Below, piece after piece: positions 10,258 through 20,718 of a DNA stretch of 64,000 bases. The notes under the pieces were generated by a model that worked only from the letters and a program-made list of their open reading frames with translations, searched no databases and was not told the origin of the DNA. Positions within the stretch are counted from its first letter, which is position 1. Each line of letters begins with the position of its first letter. This DNA comes from Streptomyces sp. IMTB 2501 (GTDB lineage: Bacteria > Actinomycetota > Actinomycetes > Streptomycetales > Streptomycetaceae): NCBI RefSeq assembly GCF_001953885.1, contig NZ_MQUS01000007.1:1-64000 (forward strand), read 5' to 3'. Position numbers and translations under genes: made by a program.

Positions 10258-10321
10258 TGAGCGCCACTGAAGGTCTAGAACGTGCCCTGTCCTCAAGCCC
10301 GTTGACCCGGAGGTCCCCCGC

Positions 10322-11854
10322 ATGTCCCCCACCCCCGATCCCTCGCCCGCCCCGGGCCTGCCCCAGCAGGACGAGGAGCGGCGGCTGCGCGAACTCGGCT
10401 ACCGGCCGGTGCTGGCCCGCCGTATGGGCGGCTTCGGCAACTTCGCGATCAGCTTCTCGGTCATCTCGATCCTGTCCGGCTGCATGACCCTGTACGGCTT
10501 CGGTCTGAACACCGGCGGCCCGGCCGTGATGCTGTGGGGCTGGGCGGGCGTCGGCCTGTTCGTGCTGTGCGTCGGCCTCGCGCTCGCCGAGGTCACCAGC
10601 GCCTATCCGACGTCCGGCGCGCTGTACTACATGGCCGACCGGCTCGGCGGCCGGCGCTGGGGCTGGTACACCGGCTGGCTGAATCTGCTCGGTCTGCTCG
10701 GCGCGATCGCCGGCATCGACTACGGCGCCGCGCTGTTCACGGGCGCGTTCGCGAACCTGCAGTGGGGCTTCACGCCGACGCCCGGCAAGACCATGCTGAT
10801 CTTCTGCGCCATCCTCCTGCTGCACGCGGTGCTGAACCTGTTCGGCGTCCGCCTGGTCAGTCTGCTCAACTCGGTCAGCGTGTGGTGGCACCTGGCGGGC
10901 GTCGCGCTCATCGTCGGCGCGCTCGCGATCGTCCCCGACCACCACCAGTCGGCGTCCTTCGTGTTCACGAAGTTCGTCAACGAGACCGGCTGGCACAACC
11001 CGGTCTACGTGGCGGCCATCGGCCTGCTCCTCGCGCAGTACACCTTCTCCGGCTACGACGCCTCCGCCCACCTGTCGGAGGAGACCTCGCAGGCCTCGGT
11101 GTCCGCGGCGCGCGGCATCGTACGGTCCATCTGGGCGTCCTGGATCGCCGGGTTCGTCCTGCTCGCCGGACTGACCTTCGCCATCCAGAACTACGACGCC
11201 ACGCGCAACACCACAACGGGTGTGCCGCCCGCGCAGATCCTGCTCGACGGCCTCGGCACCGACGGCGCGAGCGCGCTGCTCCTGGTGGTGATCACCGCCC
11301 AGCTGTTCTGCGGCAACGCCGAGGTCGCCGCGGCCAGCCGGATGGTGTTCGCGTTCAGCCGGGACGGCGCGCTGCCGGGCTCGCACCTGTGGCGCAAGGT
11401 CAGCAGCAGTACCCAGACCCCGGTCGCCGCCGTCTGGCTGGCCGTCGTCGTGGCGGGCCTCCTCGCCCTGCCGTCCCTGTACTCGGCGACGGCGTACAAC
11501 GCGGTGACCGCCATCAACGTCATCGGCATCACCCCCGCCTACGCCATCCCGGTGCTGCTGCGGCTGCGCGCGGGCGACCGTTTCCAGCCGGGGCCCTGGC
11601 ATCTGGGCCGCTGGAGCAGGCCGATCGGCTGGATCGCGGTGATCTGGGTGGCCTGTGTGACGGTGCTGTTCTGTCTGCCGCAGGCCTCGCCGGTCACCGT
11701 CGACTCGATGAACTACGCCTCGGTGGCCCTTGCCGTCGTCCTGGTCCTCGCGAGCATCTGGTGGTACGTCGCCCGCCGCGCGTACGGCACCCCCACCGCC
11801 GCCGCGTACGGCAGCGACCGCGACCAGGCCGAACTCGCGGAGGGCATCATCTGA
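10322..11854 (+). CDS. Amino acid permease (APC superfamily)
   Basis: A 510-residue integral membrane protein with about twelve hydrophobic segments. After a polar N terminus comes the first-helix motif FGNFAISFSVISILSGCMT, then EVTSAYPTSGALYYMADRLG, a hallmark of the GABA/choline permease branch (BAT1/GabP-like, ACT family). GGAGG lies 8 nt before ATG 10322. The fold couples amino acid or amine import to protons. Substrate cannot be fixed; GABA, choline or another amine would fit the subfamily. No adjacent catabolic gene indicates the ligand. Confidence 0.88.
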   Translation: MSPTPDPSPAPGLPQQDEERRLRELGYRPVLARRMGGFGNFAISFSVISILSGCMTLYGFGLNTGGPAVMLWGWAGVGLFVLCVGLALAEVTSAYPTSGALYYMADRLGGRRWGWYTGWLNLLGLLGAIAGIDYGAALFTGAFANLQWGFTPTPGKTMLIFCAILLLHAVLNLFGVRLVSLLNSVSVWWHLAGVALIVGALAIVPDHHQSASFVFTKFVNETGWHNPVYVAAIGLLLAQYTFSGYDASAHLSEETSQASVSAARGIVRSIWASWIAGFVLLAGLTFAIQNYDATRNTTTGVPPAQILLDGLGTDGASALLLVVITAQLFCGNAEVAAASRMVFAFSRDGALPGSHLWRKVSSSTQTPVAAVWLAVVVAGLLALPSLYSATAYNAVTAINVIGITPAYAIPVLLRLRAGDRFQPGPWHLGRWSRPIGWIAVIWVACVTVLFCLPQASPVTVDSMNYASVALAVVLVLASIWWYVARRAYGTPTAAAYGSDRDQAELAEGII

Positions 11855-12035
11855 GCCGGCTGTCCGACGAGCGCCGGTCCGGTTACGAACTGGTGTTCCT
11901 GGTACGGCAGGATGAACGATCGCGCCGGTCACGGGAGTTCCGCGGCCGGCGCGTTCGAACATCCCGCACATCGACAGGTGACCCCGTGACGACACTTCAC
12001 AACTCCGCAAGCGGCCCACGCCCCGGAGGCGACCG

Positions 12036-13121
12036 GTGAACCGTGCGCTGACCCTGGACGACCTCGTCCTGGCCGGTATCTCGATCGCGGCGGGCCTGCT
12101 GCTCGCCTTCCTGTCCCGCACCCTGCTGCGCTGGCTGGCCAAGCACGCCAAGCGGACGAAGTGGAGCGGCGACGACGTCATCGTGGACGCGCTGCGCTCG
12201 GTCGTCCCGTGGGCGGCCATCGCGGGCGGCGGGGCGGCGGCAGCGGCCGCACTGCCCCTGACGCGCGCCGTGCAGCACCACACCTACCAGTTCCTGGAGG
12301 TGTGGCTGATCCTCGTGGCGACGCTGTCCGCGGCCCGGGTGATCGCCGGTCTCGTCCACACGGTCACCCAGTCCCGCTCGGGCGTGGCGGGCTCGGCGAC
12401 CATCTTTGTCAACATCACCCGCGTCCTGGTCCTGGCGATCGGCTTCCTGGTCGTCCTCCAGACGCTCGGAATCTCCATCGCGCCCTTGCTGACCGCCCTC
12501 GGCGTCGGCGGCCTGGCTGTGGCCCTCGCCCTCCAGGACACCCTCGCCAACCTCTTCGCGGGCATCCACATCCTGGCCTCCAAGACGGTCCAGCCCGGCG
12601 ACTACATCCGGCTCAGCAGCGGCGAGGAGGGCTATGTCGTCGACATCAACTGGCGTCAGACGACGGTCCGCCAGCTCTCCAACAACCTGGTGGTCATCCC
12701 CAACGGCCAGCTGGCCAAGGCCAACATGACCAACTACACCCATCCCGAGCAGCGGTTGACGATCCCGGTGCAGGTCGGGGTGGGCTACGACGCCGATCTG
12801 GAGCACGTGGAGCGGGTGACGGCCGAGGTCGTCACGGAGGTCATGCGGGACGTCGAGGGCGCCGTCCCGGAGCACGAGCCCGCCATCCGCTTCCACACCT
12901 TCGGCGACTCCCGGATCGGCTTCACGGTGATCCTCGGCGTCGGCGAGTTCAGCGACCAGTACCGCATCAAGCACGAGTTCATCAAGCGCCTGCACCGCCG
13001 CTACCGCGCGGAGGGCATCTCGGTCCCGGCCCCCACCCGCACGGTGTCCCTGCGGCAGGGGACGGTGGTGATTCCGCAGCAGCGCAGCGGGGAGGACATG
13101 GTCTCGGGGGTCGTCGAGTAG
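12036..13121 (+). CDS. Small-conductance mechanosensitive channel (MscS family)
   Basis: A 361-residue protein with about four or five N-terminal membrane helices. The pore-lining helix is seen as LTALGVGGLAVALALQDTLA, followed by the beta domain AGIHILASKTVQPGDYI and the soluble vestibule motif VVIPNGQLAKANMTNY. The GTG at 12036 has GGAGG 7 nt upstream. It acts as a tension-gated safety valve during hypoosmotic shock, or possibly as a channel for a specific solute. It converges on the secreted M1 peptidase, separated by a hairpin. Confidence 0.9.
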   Translation: MNRALTLDDLVLAGISIAAGLLLAFLSRTLLRWLAKHAKRTKWSGDDVIVDALRSVVPWAAIAGGGAAAAAALPLTRAVQHHTYQFLEVWLILVATLSAARVIAGLVHTVTQSRSGVAGSATIFVNITRVLVLAIGFLVVLQTLGISIAPLLTALGVGGLAVALALQDTLANLFAGIHILASKTVQPGDYIRLSSGEEGYVVDINWRQTTVRQLSNNLVVIPNGQLAKANMTNYTHPEQRLTIPVQVGVGYDADLEHVERVTAEVVTEVMRDVEGAVPEHEPAIRFHTFGDSRIGFTVILGVGEFSDQYRIKHEFIKRLHRRYRAEGISVPAPTRTVSLRQGTVVIPQQRSGEDMVSGVVE

Positions 13122-13138
13122 CGCGTCCGAACGCGAGA

Positions 13139-13172
13139 GGGCGGGCAGGGCCGGGCGCTGCCCCGCCCGCCC
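13139..13172. terminator. Bidirectional terminator hairpin
   Basis: A 13-bp stem (13139-13151 with 13160-13172) with one mismatch and an 8-nt loop, between the convergent MscS and M1 peptidase genes. It is very GC-rich with no U-tract, as is usual in Streptomyces. Confidence 0.6.
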
Positions 13173-13179
13173 CGGCCGG

Positions 13180-14727
13180 TCAGAGCGTCGCGGAGTTCTC
13201 GTGCCAGTGGCCCCCTCGCCTGCTGTGCGGAGCCATGAGAGACGAGGTGACCGGGGTCACCGTCCAGTCGGGGTGGCCCGGCATCCGCGGGGTCTTCGTG
13301 CCGTAGAGCCAGTCGCGCAGGAAGCCGGACAGGTCCTGGCCGGAGATCTCCGAGGCGATGGCGATGTAGTCCTCCGTGGTCGCTGAGGAGTTGCGGTACC
13401 GGTCCAGGAAGGCGCGCTCGATCGTGTGGAAGACGTCCTCGCCGACGACCTGGCGCAGCGCGTACAGGACCAGGACGCCACCCGTGTAGCGCTGGCTGTC
13501 GAAGAGGTTCACCGCGTTCGGGGCGGCGACCGGGCCCGAGTCGTGCCGCCACTGGTCGCCGAGGCCGTAGGTGTACTTCATGCGGTCCTCGAACGTGCTG
13601 TAGCCGAGGGAGTCGGTCCAGCCGCGCTCGTAGCGGTAGAGCAGCCCGTAGAAGTCGGCGTGGCCCTCGTTCAGCCACAGGTCGGCCCAGGTGGCGGGGC
13701 TGACCAGGTTGCCGAACCAGGAGTGGACCAGCTCGTGCATCATGTGCGAGCCGATCTTCTTCTCCTCCTGGAGCAGGAAGTTCGGCTTGTAGAGGGTGAG
13801 GGTCTGGGTCTCCAGGCCGGTGAAGTCGAAGGCCTTCGGGTCGTCGGAGTTGCACGGCAGCAGGCCGTACGTCTCGAAGGGGAAGGCGCCGAGGCGGTCC
13901 TCCAGCCAGGTCACCAGGCCGGGGGTGAGGGCGAGGGCCGGCTCCAGGGCCGCGGCGCGGGCGGAGGGCACGACATCGCGCAGCGGCAGGCCGTGCGGGC
14001 CCTGCCGGTCCTTGATCACATAGTCGCCGACGGTGATCTGGACGAGTTCGGTGGCGATCGGCGAGAGCGAGCGGTACGTGTACGCCGTACGGCCGTCGTC
14101 AAGAGTCTCGGTGCCGGTGAGCAGGCCGTTCGCCACCGCGCTCAGCCCGGCCGGGACCGTGAGGCGGAAGCTGAAGGCCGCCTTGTCCGACGGGTGGTCG
14201 TTGCACGGGAAGACGGTGTGCGCGGAGTTCGGCTGCGGGCAGATCGCGAAGCCGTCCGGGGTGGGCACCCAGGCCGTGTGCGGGAGGGTGCGGCGCGGGT
14301 CGGCGGAGTAGGTGACACGGACGGTCGCCGCCGCGTTCTCCGGGAGCGGCCGGGCGGGGGTGATCCGCAGCTTCTCGTCCGCCTGCTCCCAGCCGGCCGG
14401 GCTGTCGCAGACGGACACGGAGCGTACGTCCAGGCCGAGCGCGTCGAGGGAGAAACGGGTCAGGGCCGCGGTGGTGCGGATTCTCAGGGTGGCGGTGGAC
14501 TCCACCAGCTTGGTCGTGGGGTCGTAGGCGAGGTCGAGGAGGTACGACGACACGCAGTAGCCGTCGTTGCCGAGGGCCGGGAAGACCGGGTCGCCGAGGG
14601 TCTCCGGGCCGGGCTCCCCGGTCCGTCCGCCGGTGCCGGCCGCCCGGGCCGGGGAGCCGACGGTCAGCGCCGTGGCCGTACCGAGGAGGGCCGCCGCCGG
14701 GGCCGTCACTCTGCTGCGATATCTCAT
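13180..14727 (-). CDS. Secreted M1-family zinc metallopeptidase
   Basis: A 515-residue protein with a signal peptide (MRYRSR, an alanine-rich core, then ARA-A cleavage near residue 30). The catalytic zinc site is H331-E332-L-V-H335, with the third ligand E354 in LWLNEGHAD exactly 18 residues after the second His. The exopeptidase motif GAMEN appears as GLETQ, as in many secreted actinobacterial M1 enzymes. An N-terminal beta-saddle domain precedes the thermolysin-like domain, and the family's C-terminal helical domain is absent, so it is a short form. GAAGG precedes ATG 14727; an upstream in-frame ATG at 14787 lacks support. It probably releases N-terminal residues from extracellular peptides. 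Confidence 0.88.
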   Translation of the reverse strand: MRYRSRVTAPAAALLGTATALTVGSPARAAGTGGRTGEPGPETLGDPVFPALGNDGYCVSSYLLDLAYDPTTKLVESTATLRIRTTAALTRFSLDALGLDVRSVSVCDSPAGWEQADEKLRITPARPLPENAAATVRVTYSADPRRTLPHTAWVPTPDGFAICPQPNSAHTVFPCNDHPSDKAAFSFRLTVPAGLSAVANGLLTGTETLDDGRTAYTYRSLSPIATELVQITVGDYVIKDRQGPHGLPLRDVVPSARAAALEPALALTPGLVTWLEDRLGAFPFETYGLLPCNSDDPKAFDFTGLETQTLTLYKPNFLLQEEKKIGSHMMHELVHSWFGNLVSPATWADLWLNEGHADFYGLLYRYERGWTDSLGYSTFEDRMKYTYGLGDQWRHDSGPVAAPNAVNLFDSQRYTGGVLVLYALRQVVGEDVFHTIERAFLDRYRNSSATTEDYIAIASEISGQDLSGFLRDWLYGTKTPRMPGHPDWTVTPVTSSLMAPHSRRGGHWHENSATL

Positions 14728-14817
14728 GGTCCGCCTTCGCTGGGGCGGCCGGCTGGTCGGTCCGGCCGCCGGTCGGTGGGCGATCACCCGTGGTCGGCGG
14801 GTGATCGCTTGTCATGA

Positions 14818-17163
<2,346 letters not shown>

Positions 17164-17197
17164 TGCCTGCGGCCCCCGGGCCGCTCACGTGAGTGAA

Positions 17198-17234
17198 GCT
17201 CCGCCCCGGTCGGCACCCCCGGCCGGGGCGGAGC
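17198..17234 (+). terminator. Terminator after icd
   Basis: A perfect 12-bp stem (17198-17209 with 17223-17234), 13-nt loop, followed by CGTTTG. It lies 35 bp after the icd stop. Confidence 0.7.
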
Positions 17235-17335
17235 CGTTTGCGCGCCAAGTGGGCCTGTTTGCACGGGAGTTGAACAGCTGATCCACTCGGGGCTCTCGAT
17301 GTGCCGTCTTGTCCACCGACCTCCTGGGAGCAGCC

Positions 17336-18130
17336 GTGCCCACCCCGCCGTCCCCCTCGTACGCACTCCTGCCCGGCGCCCCCGAGTCGCCCGTGCTGCT
17401 GCATGTGCCGCACTCGGCGCGGGGGATTCCGGAGGAAGTGCGCCGGGGGATCGTGCTGGACGACGGTGCGCTGGAGCGGGAGCTGGACCACATCACGGAC
17501 GCGCACACCGCCGACCTGGCCGAGCGGGCCGCCGCCTTGGCCGCCGTCCGGCCCTGGCGGTTCGTGAACCGGCTGTCCCGGCTGGTCGTGGACCCGGAGC
17601 GGTTCCCGGACGAGCGGGAGGAGATGACGGCCGTCGGCATGGGCGCCGTGTACACACGGACCACGCACCGGGCCGAGCTGCGGCCCACGGACACCGATCC
17701 GGAACCGCTGCTGGCCCGGTACTTCCGGCCGTACGCGCGAGCCATGACCGAGGCGGTCGCGGACCGGCTGGCCGCGACCGGGCGGGCCGTGGTGATCGAC
17801 GTGCACTCCTATCCGACCGGTCCGCTCCCCTACGAGCTGCACGGCGACGGGCCGCGGCCCGCGGTATGCCTGGGCACGGACGCCTTCCACACTCCGCCGG
17901 AGCTGGCCGAGGCGGCCCGCGAGGCGTTCGCGGTCTGCGGGGAGACGGGGCTCGACAGCCCCTTCGCGGGGACGTACGTACCGCTGGGGTTCTACGGCAC
18001 CGACGCCCGGGTCGGGGCCCTGATGCTGGAGATCCGCAGGGACACGTACATGACCGAGCCGGGCGGGGCGGCGGGGCCGGGGCTGGAGCGGCTGGCGCAC
18101 GCGCTGGCCGAACTCATCGACGTGGTCTGA
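17336..18130 (+). CDS. N-formylglutamate amidohydrolase family protein
   Basis: A 264-residue soluble protein of the FGase (HutG-like) family. Visible family motifs are LLHVPHSARGIP near the N terminus, RFVNRLSRLVVDPERFPD, VIDVHSYPTGPLPYE with the metal-binding His, and GALMLEIRRDTYM. These enzymes cleave N-formylglutamate to formate and glutamate at the end of one histidine degradation route; here no hut genes are adjacent, so the substrate may differ. The GTG at 17336 with GGGAG 5 nt upstream is preferred over an in-frame TTG at 17309. It lies between icd and the P450 on the same strand, with a terminator before it. Confidence 0.85.
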   Translation: MPTPPSPSYALLPGAPESPVLLHVPHSARGIPEEVRRGIVLDDGALERELDHITDAHTADLAERAAALAAVRPWRFVNRLSRLVVDPERFPDEREEMTAVGMGAVYTRTTHRAELRPTDTDPEPLLARYFRPYARAMTEAVADRLAATGRAVVIDVHSYPTGPLPYELHGDGPRPAVCLGTDAFHTPPELAEAAREAFAVCGETGLDSPFAGTYVPLGFYGTDARVGALMLEIRRDTYMTEPGGAAGPGLERLAHALAELIDVV

Positions 18131-18131
18131 A

Positions 18132-18147
18132 GCGCCCGTCAGGGCGC
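18132..18147 (+). terminator. Short hairpin after the amidohydrolase gene
   Basis: Six-bp stem GCGCCC/GGGCGC with loop GTCA, directly after the stop. The following GCGGGGAACGGCGCG resembles a short element often dispersed in Streptomyces intergenic regions (recall, not tested). Confidence 0.4.
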
Positions 18148-18340
18148 GGGGAACGGCGCGGTCAACCACCACGCCGCCGCGGCCGCCGAACGGCACACGC
18201 GGCACCCCACCAGGGCCTGTCCGGCAGAGATGCCGCCGATGTCCTGCGACCTGATCCGCCGGACAGGTCCCAGGCGCCCCGCCCCCCACCTGGCGCACTC
18301 CCACAGGACAGCCGCCGCTGCCCATACCAGTGTGGTGCGC

Positions 18341-19576
18341 ATGACCGAGGAGAGCACGCTCACCGGGCAGGCCCCACCGCATGCCCCGCCGCCCGTACGG
18401 GACTGGATCACACCCGACCTGGACGGGACCGACTTCGACCCGGCCCTCGCCGGCCTCATGCGCGAGGGGCCGCTGACCCGGATCCGGCTGCCGTTCGGTG
18501 AGGGCTGGGCGTGGCTGGCGACACGCTACGACGACGTGAAGCTGATCACCAACGATCCGCGCTTCAGCCGTACCGAGGTGACGAGCCGTCAGGTGACCCG
18601 GATGGCACCGAACTTCGCGCCCCGTCCGGGCTCGCTCGCCTGGGCCGACCAGCCCGACCACAACCGGCTGCGCAAGCCGGTCGCCGGTGCCTTCACGGTG
18701 AGCGCGATGAAACGGCTGCGGCCCCGCGCGCAGGCCGTCCTGGACGAGCTGGTGGAAGGCGTCGTACGGGACGGGCCGCCGGCCGATCTGATCGAGCGGG
18801 TGCTGGAACCGTTCCCGCTCACCGTCGTCAGCGAGGTGATGGGCGTGCCCGCCGAGGACCGGGAGCAGGTGCACACCTGGACCCGGGAGATCATCTCCAC
18901 CAACGGCGTCGAGGCGGCCGGCCGGGCCAAGGACGGCCTGTACGGGTGGATCACCGCGACCGTCCGGGCCCGTGCCGCGAGCCCGGGCGAGGACGTCTAC
19001 TCGATGCTCGGCGGGGCCGTGGCGCGCGGCGAGATCAGCGAGGCGGAGGCCGTCGGGCTGGCCGGCCCGCTGCAGATCGGCGGCGAGGCCGTGACGCACA
19101 ACTGCGGGCAGATGCTGTATCTGATGCTGACGCGGCCGGAGTTGATGGAGCGGATGCGGGCACGTCCCGAGGCGCGCGGCCCGGTGCTGGACGAGCTGTA
19201 CCGGTGGATCCCGCACCGCAGCTCCGTCGGGCTGGCCCGGATCGCGCTGGAGGACGTGGAGATCGCCGGCCACCGGATCGCCGCGGGCGAGCCGGTCTAC
19301 GTCTCCTACCTCGCCGCCAACCGCGACCCCGCCGTCTTCCCGGACCCGGACCGCATCGACCCCGACCGCGATCCGAACCCGCACGTGGCGTTCGGCAACG
19401 GCCCGCACTTCTGCACCGGCACCGTGCTGGCCCGGCTGCAGACCGAGCTGCTGGTCGACACGCTGCTGGACCGGCTGCCCGGGCTGCGGCTCGCGGTACC
19501 GGCCGACCAGGTGCGATGGCGGCACCGGACGATGATCCGCGGCCCGCAGACGCTGCCCGTGACCTGGTCCGCCTGA
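18341..19576 (+). CDS. Cytochrome P450, CYP158A family
   Basis: A 411-residue soluble class I P450. The heme loop is FGNGPHFCTG with ligand Cys358, and the K-helix EXXR is ELYR. The I-helix reads LQIGGEAVTHN: the usual acid-alcohol pair is replaced by A250-V251, a known feature of CYP158A1/A2, which couple flaviolin molecules. The N-terminal PPVRDWITPDLDGTDFDP and IPHRSSVGLARIALEDVEI also match that family. Located near icd, it corresponds to CYP158A1 (SCO6998) rather than to the RppA-linked CYP158A2; no type III PKS is in the window. Electrons would come from a ferredoxin encoded elsewhere. ATG 18341 starts the recognisable protein; the gap before it is otherwise empty. Confidence 0.9.
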   Translation: MTEESTLTGQAPPHAPPPVRDWITPDLDGTDFDPALAGLMREGPLTRIRLPFGEGWAWLATRYDDVKLITNDPRFSRTEVTSRQVTRMAPNFAPRPGSLAWADQPDHNRLRKPVAGAFTVSAMKRLRPRAQAVLDELVEGVVRDGPPADLIERVLEPFPLTVVSEVMGVPAEDREQVHTWTREIISTNGVEAAGRAKDGLYGWITATVRARAASPGEDVYSMLGGAVARGEISEAEAVGLAGPLQIGGEAVTHNCGQMLYLMLTRPELMERMRARPEARGPVLDELYRWIPHRSSVGLARIALEDVEIAGHRIAAGEPVYVSYLAANRDPAVFPDPDRIDPDRDPNPHVAFGNGPHFCTGTVLARLQTELLVDTLLDRLPGLRLAVPADQVRWRHRTMIRGPQTLPVTWSA

Positions 19577-19607
19577 CCGGATGGTGCCCCGGTCCGCCGG
19601 ACCGGAC

Positions 19608-20087
19608 TCAGGTCCGCAGCCACTCGGTGACGATCACCTCCGCGCCGGTCCGCAGCCTGAGGGCGAACGGACCGGCCGGCGTCGTGTCACTGGTGAACCG
19701 CCCGAGGGTGTCGACCGCGACCGGGCGGACGGTCTGCGGTCCGCCGAGCACCTCGATACGCGCTGACCGCGGCGGCAGCACCTGCCCGATCAGCCCGTCC
19801 TCGGTGACCTCGACGTCCACGGTGACCTCGCCCGCGCGGAACGTCAGCATCCGCGGTGCGTCCGTGACCCCCCGCACCGGCAGCGCGTCCACGAGGGAGT
19901 CGAAGGTCAGCTCGGCGATCTTCGCGTCGAGGTCGTGCAAGGCATAGGCGTCCAGGGCCAGTTGGCGCAGGACGTCCGGCACCGGGTCCAGGACCGCGGC
20001 GGCCTGGCGCAGCTCCTCCTCCAGCAGTCCGTCCGCCGCCTCGTCGTCCGCCGGGCCCTCCTCGGGCACTTCGTCGTAACCGCTCAT
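19608..20087 (-). CDS. Small protein coupled to the sigma factor; candidate sigma regulator or protease substrate
   Basis: 159 residues with an acidic N terminus, then a helical region (LRQAAAVLDPVPDVLRQLAL, DLDAKIAELTFDS) and a C-terminal beta-rich domain ending in VDTLGRFTSDTTPAGPFALR. No zinc-finger anti-sigma motif, signal peptide or membrane helix is present. The ATG at 20087 overlaps the sigma factor stop (ATGA), so the two are made together. I know no named function. Position and composition suggest a soluble partner of the sigma factor, either an anti-sigma-like protein or the cleavage target of the CHAT or S8 protease; this is inference. Confidence 0.75.
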   Translation of the reverse strand: MSGYDEVPEEGPADDEAADGLLEEELRQAAAVLDPVPDVLRQLALDAYALHDLDAKIAELTFDSLVDALPVRGVTDAPRMLTFRAGEVTVDVEVTEDGLIGQVLPPRSARIEVLGGPQTVRPVAVDTLGRFTSDTTPAGPFALRLRTGAEVIVTEWLRT

Positions 20088-20659
20088 GCCGCACCCCGTG
20101 CGTTCATCCGGGCCCGCAGCCGGCGCAGACAGCGCTGCCGCAGGGGTCCGATACTGCCGACCGCTATGCCGAGCGCGGCCGAGACCTCCACATAGCTGGG
20201 CGGCGGGGAGGCCACCAGCACGCGCAGCAGCTGCCGGCAGCGCTCCCCCAGCCCGTCCAGCTCCTGCCACAGGCGGCGCACCCGCTCGGCACGGTCCGCC
20301 GCCTCCTCCGAAGCGATCAGCGACTCCTCCGGAGTCTGCTCCTCGCTCGCCCGGTCCAGCACCCGCGGGTCGTCCGTCAGCGTCAGCCGGGCCACCGCCT
20401 TGAGCACCTTCAGACACTCGTTGCGGGCCGTGCTGGCCAGCCACGCACCGGCCTTGTCGGGCTCGCGGATACGGCCCAGGTGCTGGGCGAAGCGGAACCA
20501 CACGGTCTGGTAGACCTCGTGTCCGTCGGCGTCGGAGAGCCGGTGCGCACGCACCACCGACCACACCAGCGGACTCATCCCCTCCACCAACGCCTTCCAG
20601 GCCGCGGCGTCTCCGTCGACGGCGGACTGGACCAGCGCGCCGACCTCTGTGCGGTCCAC
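20084..20659 (-). CDS. RNA polymerase sigma factor, ECF-like
   Basis: About 191 residues with sigma-70 region 2 (ALVEGMSPLVWSVVRAHRLS, DADGHEVYQTVWFRFAQHLG, then IREPDKAGAWLASTARNECL) and region 4 (LGERCRQLLRVLVASPPPSY, then VEVSAALGIAVGSIGPLRQR). It recruits RNA polymerase to an alternative promoter set. GTG 20659 has a GGTGGAG ribosome site. An in-frame ATG at 20722 overlaps the upstream S8 peptidase stop as ATGA and would add 21 residues with normal GC3, so either start is possible. It lies in a coupled S8 peptidase - sigma - small protein operon divergent from a CHAT protein. No membrane anti-sigma gene is adjacent. Confidence 0.88.
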   Translation of the reverse strand: MDRTEVGALVQSAVDGDAAAWKALVEGMSPLVWSVVRAHRLSDADGHEVYQTVWFRFAQHLGRIREPDKAGAWLASTARNECLKVLKAVARLTLTDDPRVLDRASEEQTPEESLIASEEAADRAERVRRLWQELDGLGERCRQLLRVLVASPPPSYVEVSAALGIAVGSIGPLRQRCLRRLRARMNARGAA

Positions 20660-20718
20660 GGCTCCACCCTTCGTGTACGGCACGTCATCGTACGCCGTGG
20701 AGCGGAGCGTCCCGGACC

